Source of the DNA: Rugalucina vietnamica
Lineage: Eukaryota; Mollusca; Bivalvia; Lucinida; Lucinidae
Assembly: GCA_964017185.1 (NCBI GenBank)
Contig: OZ024875.1
Coordinates: 45,649,986 to 45,713,985 of the forward strand
Length of the DNA stretch: 64,000 nt
Reading direction: 5' to 3'
Every line of letters begins with the position of its first letter. Position 1 is the stretch's first letter. Position numbers and translations under genes: made by a program. Below the pieces are notes generated by a model. It had not been told where the DNA came from and did no database searches. It saw nothing but the letters and a program-made list of their open reading frames with translations. This document shows positions 56,816 to 64,000 of the stretch, one piece after another.

Positions 56816-57219
56816 TGTAACGGTGTGCATTACAGATATGCAAATTTGCAACTTGGTAGTTGGGGAAGTTAGTGTCGCATACATAGCACAGTAAACCACC
56901 CTTGGTGGGTGAGCATGCTTTTCCACCGATGGGGTCTGCTGTGGCTTGGCTCGGCTGTTCGTTACATTTGGTGGCAGCGGTGGGATAAACAACTGCAAGA
57001 ACGGAGTTGCCTTATCTATGTAGTACCTGGGCCAAGACTCGGGACGAGTCTTCTCGGAGGGGGAAGTAATGTTACGGTGTGCATTACAGATATGCAATTT
57101 GCAACTTGGTAGTTGGGGAAGTTAGTGTCGCATACATAGCACAGTTAACCACCCTTGGTGGGTGAGCATGCTTTTCCACCAATGGGGTCTGCTGTGGCTT
57201 GGCTCGGCTGTTCATTACA
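56816..57219 (+). mobile_element. TRIM (miniature LTR retrotransposon) 2
   Basis: LTRs at 56816-56966 and 57070-57219 start TGT(A/T)ACGGTGTGCATTAC and end TTACA. The primer site TGGTGGCAGCGGTGGG (56969-56984) is the exact complement of a common animal tRNA-Leu 3' end. A purine tract GGAGGGGGAAG precedes the 3' LTR. CATA at 56812-56815 and 57220-57223 is a 4-bp target duplication. The internal region is about 103 bp and shares GACTCGGGACGAGTCTTCT with TRIM 1. Confidence 0.9.
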
Positions 57220-57299
57220 CATATGACATAACATGACCTACTTTATAAGCTTTAACATGGTTTGGGAGAAAATCGGTCATGTGAGACCTTTCTGACCAT

Positions 57300-57660
57300 G
57301 CTTGTTTAGGACCTGACCCGCCAGTACTGCTGGACTTTTCAACTTTTGGAATTCAATAAAGTCAATCACTCAAAGCTTATTTTGAAGCGCCATCAGTACG
57401 CTATGAGATCATCAGAGGCAAAGCACTTGGCTGGAATTGAGTCATCACAGTCGGTAATTCTTGAGGCTGGGGAATCAGTCCCAGTTACATCAGGAGTACC
57501 CCAAGGCTCTGTCCTTGGCCTGATCCTGTTTCAAACCTATGCAAATGACTTGCCAGAACAGTCAGTATCTCATGTAAGACTATTTGCCGATGACACTGCT
57601 ATCTATCTGGCGTGGATAGGAGCTGAGTGCTCCAAAATGATCTTGACACCCTGTCTTTGT
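57300..57660 (+). pseudogene. Jockey/CR1-like LINE reverse transcriptase fragment
   Basis: Decayed palm domain. Motif A region LDFS...FNKVNHSKL (frameshift inside), motif B SGVPQGSVLGLILF, motif C VRLFADDTAIYL with the FADD catalytic pair, then SKMILTPCL (family S.NDLDTLS). Truncated at both ends; no EN domain. Inactive remnant. Confidence 0.8.
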
Positions 57661-57713
57661 AGGGGTCCACAGGTGGTGAGGGCGACTACCTCCAGAACCC
57701 AAATAAATTATTA

Positions 57714-57971
57714 CATTATGAAAACTTGCCCATGCAATAAACATATATTTTTTGAGCTTTAAAAATTGAAAATTTTCAGCTGAAAAAAATTTGATATTTT
57801 TCTTATTTTTGCTCAAAACATAGATTGTGGGTACACATTAGAACCACCTCGCCACAATCTATGTTTTGGAGCAAAAATAAGAAAAATAGGTAAACCCCTG
57901 CATACCCCAGTTTTGCTATATAAAAGTGGGGTTTAAGAGGGTATTTATTTCACGGACATGATTTCCTGATG
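57714..57971 (+). mobile_element. MITE-B copy inside coding-like sequence
   Basis: CATTATGAAAACTTGCCC start, shortened right palindrome arm, CATGATTTCCTGATG end. Confidence 0.8.
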
Positions 57972-58558
57972 CAAATGTATGGACAGGTCCTGGAGGTGGT
58001 CACCACTCACAAGCAGGGTTGGGACAAGTATTGTCTGACCGGCAAATGCCAGAACCTGCCGGCGTGGCACTTACTCAAAAAATCACAGATGTGGCGAATA
58101 CTGGCATTCATGAAATACAATATGCTTAAATACATGAAAAGTAAACTTTATTTTGTTGTAAATCTTAGAGAGATAGGATGTGTGTATGAACGGTGCGTCT
58201 AAAGTACAAAAAGGACCCCTTTTCACGAAAAGGACTGACTGAAATACGAAAAGGACTTTAATATTGCTCAAACCATCATTTGTTTTGCTGTTTTCTTTGG
58301 TTTTAGATCTATAGAATCACTGCAATAGAATGTAATAAGATTGTTTCGGAAATCAGCAGTTTGATGACCTTGAATACGATAAAATGCTTTGGTAATGTAA
58401 AATAAAAGTCACAGGCTGATATGTGTCATGAAGTTTGTTTCATTCTCGACGGAACAGGAATCGCAAAATCTACACAAGTGTCCATTTATTTATTCAGTGA
58501 ATCTGCTTGGTTTTTGACTTGGATTATTATGTTTCGGGTTTTTAATATCTGGTGGATT

Positions 58559-58602
58559 TCTCTCTCTCTCTCTCTCTCTCTCCCTCTCTCTCTCTCTCTC
58601 TC
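58559..58602. repeat. (CT)n microsatellite
   Basis: CT tract with one CCCT interruption. Confidence 0.95.
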
Positions 58603-59250
58603 AACTACAAATGCAAAAAAGTATGTTTATCAATTTGAAAAAAGAACTCGCAAACTATATACAAATAAGCTTATTGAAATTGTAATTTCTGTTCATTTGT
58701 ATATTCAGTTTTGCGAATGACACCTGTGATAATTCACACCTAATCCAATTAACGATCACGCGCGGTAACGATACAGGTAGCAAACATCCACTAATATAGG
58801 AAAAAGACTTTTAAATTGCCCAGACCATCATTTATTTGACTTTTTTTTTTCATTGGTATTGAATGCAAGAACTATTAAGATTGTTTCGGAAATCAACAGT
58901 TTCAATTAAAATATAAATTTTATTGAAATACGAAAATGAAGTGGCCTGAACACTCGAGCGTAAATATGTAAAAGGAAATCTAAGAATATTCCCACTTCTG
59001 AACTGAAAAGGGTAACCTAGTAAACATGGTGAAAGAGAGGGGGTTCTGATTTGGAAACAAAAGTTTTTGGTTAAACAAAGGTCACAGTCTGAGCTCTGTC
59101 AAGAAGTGTGTTTCATTTTCGAGGGAACGGGAATCGCAAAATCTACATTTATAAACTTCACTTAATTATTTTAACTCGGATCCGGATCCGAGATTTTTTA
59201 AGTTATCCCGCCGATGCGTTCAGTTGGTTTTGAATCACAATCGGTAGAAA

Positions 59251-59297
59251 TGCTCTCTCTCTCTCTCTCTATCTGTGTGTGTGTGTGTGTGTGTGTA
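59251..59297. repeat. (CT)n-(GT)n compound microsatellite
   Basis: CT tract, ATCTG, then GT tract. Confidence 0.95.
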
Positions 59298-60024
59298 TTC
59301 ATAACTATTAATAAAAAAAAAAAAAGAAACTTTGCGAAAACAAAATATTCGATAACTAGACAAATAAGCTCCTTGTAAAAATATAAATCTATGTATGAAG
59401 AATTTATTAATATCAATTTCTCGAAACTACATTATAATAATAATAATAATAACGACAATAGTCAATTTTCTATGCATCGGTTTCGAATACACACAGGGAC
59501 TAGGTGCTCTGTCATGAGAAACCATGGCTTTTGAAATAAACCAACATCAAAGGCACAGAAGTTGAACAAACGGCATACTGTTTTGTAATAGTTTGATTTG
59601 ATCCATATCTAGCTTAAGTTTATATATTTACACTCTCTAGAGTTTATCTTGTAAATCACCAATGCAGTCTGTATTTCTCTGGATTGGAAACCCCGAAGAC
59701 ACAATTTCATTCATGAGTTCCAGGCTTAAATTATTCCCCCAAAATAAACATTTTTTACCCTAGAATACATATATGCATATTTTTGAATACTTAATTTTAC
59801 ATTTTTTATGTTAAAATCAATTAAACATGGATAATCAGCAGTATCAAAAGTCCTTTTCGTATTTTAGTCAGTCCTTTTCGCAAAAAGGACTCCTTTTCGC
59901 GAAAAGGAGTCCTTTTCGCACTTTAGACGCACCCTGTATGAATTGGACAACGCTTTTGGCGGATTACTCATGAAGATTGATCATAAAACTGGATTGTGGA
60001 TTAAAGACTAAGGCAAGTAACACT

Positions 60025-60487
60025 CTAGTCTGTTTGAACTTTATCTATCTTCTGATATTGAGTTGATCAATTTCTGATCATCACCTCAGGTGTGGGGTGG
60101 GTGGCTAAATTTAGAATTTAGTCAATGGGAAAAAACATTTGGGGGGTGGGCATAAAAACTATTTCAAGATATAGATGGAGGCATAATGCCTCCATCTAAT
60201 TATGTCTCCATCTATATCTTGAGATAGCCTATGATTAAATAGTCGCCTTAAATTCTTCAATGGTGTTGGAGGAGACCACTGAAGAAGGAAGACTATTCCA
60301 AACCGGAATAGGTCTGGGGAAAAATTAATTTTTCAGGTGATTCATGCAATGCCCGAGTTCGCCTTAAGTTGGGTGCCAGGGTCAGGTAATTGTCTTTATC
60401 AAGAGACACTGTACTGGAGTGTAGAAGAAGGTTAAGGAGGGCCCCTCTCTGCGGGACTCCAGGAATGGCCACTCAAGTTTGTTTAGC
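60025..60487 (-). mobile_element. LINE 3' end, copy 1 (interrupted)
   Basis: Closely resembles 63250-63720: TATCTATCTTCTGATA, GATCATCACCTCAGGTGTGG, AATTCTTCAATGGTGTTGG and GGGACTCCAGGAATGGCCAC. It is cut at 60487 by the CAGGG-ended element and resumes at about 62066 (GACGCTACTGGAGTTTCTCC). Coding frame decayed. Confidence 0.8.
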
Positions 60488-62058
60488 CAGGGAACTGTTA
60501 TACCTGGAATTCGTACTTAATTATAACGGAAATTAGCACGTTTAGCAGCATGCTGTGTGCTCCATACACTTCAATGCAAAAAGACCAACAGTCGAGAGCC
60601 ATTATCACCTAATTGTTATCGCCTTTGATCCCTATCTCCTGCACCGCGGTAGCTTCTTAAGAATTCCAGAACTTCGCCTGAATTTTATTACCGGAAATAA
60701 GAGTGCCGTATGCGCAAGTGTCACCACAGGGTGACACCTGTCTTCATGTATGCGCACTCAATAAAATTTAATTACGATTAAGTGTCTGAACCATAATTAA
60801 GATGATATACGTAGATACAACTTCGGTGTTCGGTGGAATAAAGACGAAAAGCCTAGAACTGACATTTCTAATTTTTAAAAAAGTGGTGTTTTTCTTTTAA
60901 AATTTAACATTGTTCCGACGCTTTGCGACAAATTTTCATTTAATACTTACGTAGGACAAACTTTGCAATTTAATCTAATGAACCTCGCATTTATGCCTGG
61001 AAGTGCCGTATTGCTGTTTTATCGCATTTTAAATCATGGTTCTGTGGATTTTTGTGTCTTTATCTGTTGAATACGATATGTACCACATAGACCTATCGCT
61101 GTTTTGGATTTCATTATGACGCATCCCGTACAATGTTTAATACATGAAAAAATAATATAAGACGAATATATATATATATATATATATATCAATCCTAAAT
61201 CGTTTAGTAAGAATATGTATGCCCGAGTTCGTTTAAAATTATGAGATTAAACAGTCAAATAAGCTTGAAACCTTATAATTAACAATCTTTTTCAACAGTG
61301 GAGGTACTCCGTGAAATTTCGACACACGGCTATGTCGAGTGTTTGGTAATGTTTTGACAAAACAGTCCTACCAAAATGAATTTGAAATATACAGACTGCT
61401 AGTTTGCAGTTTTTTTCTATGATAATGATGACGTGTACACACAGCCAACGCATGTGTGTGACACGTGCAAACGAAAGCTTCAACGATATTACTAAGAAAA
61501 ATAAAACGAAAGCGCTTGAAAACAAATACATCCACATAAAATACATGTACAAAGTAATACAATTTGTAAAATTTAATGCAAAATTTATTTCTTATCTTTT
61601 CTATACATGTTTTATTCTCATCAGCAACGAAAAGGAACTAATTGAAATAAGGAATTATTTGAAGTACTGACATCCAGCGAATGACGTCAATTTAATTAAA
61701 GTATGTTTCCGATTATTTTCGTTGTCAAAAATTAGATGTTTTCGACGCCAGAGCAAAAGTTTTTACATTTATCATGTCGCTCAGTCAATCGCTTTTGACA
61801 ATTGAATGTGTATACAACGTGCATGTATAACAAATTATTTTTTTTTTATTTTCATTTCATGAAATCCGGGTAGTAACTGGTTGTCAGCACATGCATGTAA
61901 ATGATAGTCTAAAACGGGAACCAGACAAGTAAATTATCCGCAGATTTTGCTAATTGGTGCCAAATGATAATGACACTTGACTCATTAAATGGTGTGGCGG
62001 TGCAGGAGATGGAACCTTTGATGTAATTGAGTACGAACTCCAGGTTAACAGCTCCCTG
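60488..62058. mobile_element. CAGGG-ended hAT-like element inside a LINE
   Basis: Left CAGGGAACTGTTATACCTGG and right CCAGGTTAACAGCTCCCTG are inverted. Homology extends through TTCGTACT(T/C)AATT. GTTTAGC before and GTTAAGC after fit a 7-8-bp target duplication with one change. A (TA)n tract lies at 61170-61188. No transposase seen. Confidence 0.75.
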
Positions 62059-62065
62059 GTTAAGC

Positions 62066-62105
62066 TTTAATATCACAGACGCTACTGGAGTTTCTCCATC
62101 TCCTG
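62066..62105 (-). mobile_element. LINE copy 1, continuation after insertion
   Basis: GACGCTACTGGAGTTTCTCC and CTCCTGCAGG match 63729-63765 and complete the sequence interrupted at 60487. Confidence 0.7.
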
Positions 62106-62280
62106 CAGGCCCTTTGAACCCCCTTCCAGAAATTCTGGAATCCAGGATCCGCCCCGGTTTTCTTTATGAAAATACTAGAAATTAAAAATCTGAGTTGTTT
62201 TGTCAAAAGAGATTAAAAACCAATAAAATCATGTTTGACCAAGCTTTTTGTGAAAGCTTTTACTTGTACTATAATCAAAG

Positions 62281-63175
62281 GGGAACAAGACAACTCACCG
62301 ACAAGACAACTCACCGACACGGTTTTTGAGACAATTCACCGACAGATTTTGAGACAATTCACCGACACTTTTGAAGACAATTCACCGACACTTTTATTCA
62401 AAGTTAATGACTTGTAACTGATGATCTTGATTTGCTTTCATACATTCCCCATTATTGCAAAGATAGTTGTATCACGTTTTCACCGACAAATAAAAGTTTT
62501 AAGGCAATCTATCGGCAGATATAAATTTGAAAGCAATTTTAAGACGATTCACCGACAGATAAAATAAAGATTTGATAGAAAATTTTAAGACGGTCCACCG
62601 GCAAATTTAACTTAAAAAAAAGAGTATTTTATCATGTTTATAATGTTTCGTTACCAGATTTGAATTTTGAAAGACAATTTAAAGACAATTCATCGTAATA
62701 TTAAAATATTAAAGTCAATACACCGACAGTTTTAAGATTTTAGAGGCCAGTTTTTAACAATTCACCGTCATTTTTAAATACTGAAATGTACTTTTAAGAC
62801 CATTTACTGACAGTTTTAAGATTTCAAAGACAATTCACCGACAGTTTTAAGATTTAAAAGATTTATAAGAAATTAGAAACGTTCACGGACAAAGTTTAAA
62901 TTCGAAAGACTTTCATATAAGATAATTTACCGACAGTTTTAAGATTTAAAATATTTATTAGAATTTAGAATAGACTAAGAAACAAAAAATTGAAAGACTT
63001 TCATACATATAGGAATTGAAAGGCAGTTTAAAGGCAATTTTCCGACTGATTTAAGATTGTATTTACAAGTGTAGCCATTTATATAGTTACATGTAAGCGA
63101 CACTAAGATTCCTTCAAGTCACCTCTTATAAATCAAATCTGTAATTGTCTTAAGATGTGTCGGTGAATTGTCTCA
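62281..63175 (+). repeat. Field of GACAATTCACCGACA repeats
   Basis: About 15 exact or near copies of (A)GACAATTCACCGACA are scattered through AT-rich spacers. They are tight at first (62295, 62311, 62336, 62359, 62382) and looser later (62480, 62549, 62720, 62762, 62835, 62927). Many are followed by GTTTTAAGATTT. The last copy, TGTCGGTGAATTGTCT at 63158, is inverted. No protein supported. Nature unknown. Confidence 0.65.
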
Positions 63176-63249
63176 AACTCGGGAATCTGTAATTAATAAT
63201 CAGTCTCAGGCTAGTAATTATCCTTAATTGTTCATGATTACCACTATCT

Positions 63250-64000
63250 ATCTATCTATCTTCTGATACTGAGTCGATCAATTTCTGATCATCACCTCAG
63301 GTGTGGGGTGGGTGGCTAAATTTAGAATTTAGTCAAGGGAAAATAAAACATTTGGGGTGGACCATTAAAACTATTTACAAGATATAGATGAGAGGCATAC
63401 TAAAACGCATGCCTCTGGGCTAATGATTTAAATAGAAGCCTTAAATTCCTCAATGGTCTTAGATAGGACCACTGAAGAAGGGAGACTATTCCAAACCGGA
63501 ATAGTTCTGGGGAAAAAGGAATTTTTCAGGGCATCACTATAGGCAAATGGTCTTGTGTATTGTGATTCATGTGATGCCCGAGTATGCCTTAGATTGGGTG
63601 CCGGGGTCAGGTATTTGTCTTTATCAAGAGACACTGTACCAGAGTGTATCTTGTAGAAGAAGGTTAAGGAGGACCGCTCCCTGCGAGACTCCAGGGATGG
63701 CCACTCAAGTTCGTCTAGCATTTCACCGACGCTACTGGTGTTCCTCCATCGCCTGCAGGTCCACCGGGCAGCAGTCCTCTGCACCTTCTCCACCTTCTCA
63801 ATCTGAGTTTCATGATAGGGATGCCAAATAGGAGCTGCATACTCAAGTTGAGGCCGAACCAATGTTTTGTATGCAACTTCCTTAGTATGCCTAGGTGCCA
63901 GTGCCAAATTGCGCCGAAGAAAACCCAAAGTCTTAGTTGCCTTGCATGTAATTTCAGAAATGTGTTGACCCCAATCAAGATCATCTGTGATAGTTAAACC
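63250..64000 (-). mobile_element. LINE 3' end, copy 2, reaching window edge
   Basis: Minus-strand LINE with its 3' tail as (GATA)n near 63247-63262, a 3' UTR of about 160 bp and the ORF below. Continues beyond the window. Confidence 0.8.
63428..64000 (-). CDS. LINE reverse transcriptase, C-terminal part (partial)
   Basis: 191 codons open to the window edge with no internal stop, ending EEFKASI and TAG/TAA-type stop at 63428. Contains the post-RT region of Jockey/CR1-type elements: TITDDLDWGQHI, KTLGFLRRNLALAP, YKTLVRPQLEYAAPIW, IEKVEKVQRTAARW and PRTIPVWNSLPSS. The first methionine is irrelevant because the protein starts outside the window. Intact frame suggests a fairly young copy, but the catalytic part is not visible. 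Confidence 0.85.
   Translation of the reverse strand, partial: GLTITDDLDWGQHISEITCKATKTLGFLRRNLALAPRHTKEVAYKTLVRPQLEYAAPIWHPYHETQIEKVEKVQRTAARWTCRRWRNTSSVGEMLDELEWPSLESRRERSSLTFFYKIHSGTVSLDKDKYLTPAPNLRHTRASHESQYTRPFAYSDALKNSFFPRTIPVWNSLPSSVVLSKTIEEFKASI

Larger units (their letters stand above)
58190..59936. mobile_element. 1.75-kb TIR element (GGTGCGTCTAAAGT ends)
   Basis: Left end ACGGTGCGTCTAAAGTACAA and right end GCACTTTAGACGCACCCTG are inverted. The homology continues about 70 bp with repeated AAAAGGACT / AGTCCTTTT words. TATGA flanks both sides (58185-58189, 59937-59941). Inside, GTTTCATTCTCGACGG...GGAATCGCAAAATCTACA occurs twice about 670 bp apart. (CT)n and (GT)n tracts are also present. 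No transposase ORF. Confidence 0.8.
57663..60011 (+). pseudogene. Coding-like sequence split by two insertions, unrecognised
   Basis: Pieces 57663-57713, 57972-58189 and 59942-60011 join in one frame. The first starts after CTGTCTTTGTAG, a possible acceptor, and reads GSTGGEGDYLQNPNKLL. The second reads YGQVLEVVTTHKQGWDKYCL and KSKLYFVVNLREIGCVYE. The third reads LDNAFGGLLMKIDHKTGLWI and ends KD then TAA. The frame survives removal of the MITE-B (57714-57971) and of the element 58190-59936 with one TATGA copy. No stop interrupts about 113 codons. I do not recognise the protein. It may be a broken host exon, or part of a transposon ORF. As it stands it is interrupted. Confidence 0.4.

Noticed and set aside
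57972..58050. YGQVLEVVTTHKQ...LTGKCQNLP as continuation of the upstream LINE RT
   Set aside because: There is a faint likeness to the post-RT region of such LINEs, but it needs frameshifts, whereas the sequence reads cleanly in one frame to a stop at 60011. Kept as an unrecognised coding-like stretch with low confidence.
62281..63175. CRISPR array
   Set aside because: Repeats are too short and decayed, spacing is irregular, one copy is inverted, and the context is an animal genome.
63547..63984. ORFs at 63547-63831 (plus) and 63715-63984 (minus, other frame)
   Set aside because: Shadows of the LINE reverse transcriptase frame.

Overview
This window is intron-rich, AT-rich animal nuclear DNA with no prokaryotic features. 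Very dense short non-autonomous transposons, tRNA-derived SINEs whose 3' tail resembles GTTGACTGGGACGTTAA, and pearl/Helentron-like elements with tandem cores together suggest a mollusc, most likely a bivalve. The species cannot be fixed from the sequence.

Two host genes can be read. (1) A plus-strand gene runs through about 40 kb (5090-45103). It has eight coding exons, most too short to stand out as ORFs, with mutually compatible splice phases. It encodes a charged protein of about 459 residues that I do not recognise. Its seventh exon carries an apparent one-base frameshift, and a decayed partial copy of exon 4 lies 227 bp upstream of the real one. (2) On the minus strand, 52377-55653 holds the last three coding exons of TPRKB (Cgi121 family), a subunit of the KEOPS/EKC complex that makes t6A in tRNA. 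Its N-terminal exon is not visible and probably lies beyond position 64000. A third coding-like stretch (57663-60011, plus strand) is split by two transposon insertions and is not recognised.

Everything else is mostly mobile DNA. MITE-A (TGAGCC termini, 66-bp hairpin, 2-bp target duplications) has more than 30 copies. MITE-B (CATTACGAAAAC termini, central palindrome) has about 14. Larger items are: a 3.8-kb TA-flanked element with Tc1/mariner-like ends (17635-21419); two opposite-facing elements each with four 455-bp repeats (29698-31670 and 49502-51331); a hAT-like deletion derivative encoding a BED-type zinc finger (34270-35106); two intact TRIM-type LTR elements with tRNA-Leu primer sites (47425-47895 and 56816-57219); a TIR element inserted in coding-like DNA (58190-59936); a CAGGG-ended element inserted in a LINE (60488-62058); a dispersed GACAATTCACCGACA repeat field (62281-63175); and the 3' end of a Jockey/CR1-like LINE at the right edge (minus strand).

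Layout: 1-5 kb repeats; 5-21.8 kb intron 1, including the 3.8-kb element; 21.8-28 kb exons 2-4 among MITEs; 28-38 kb intron 4 with the first tandem-core element and the hAT; 38-45 kb exons 5-8; 45-52 kb TRIM, SINE and the second tandem-core element; 52-56 kb TPRKB; 56-64 kb nested transposons and LINE fragments.
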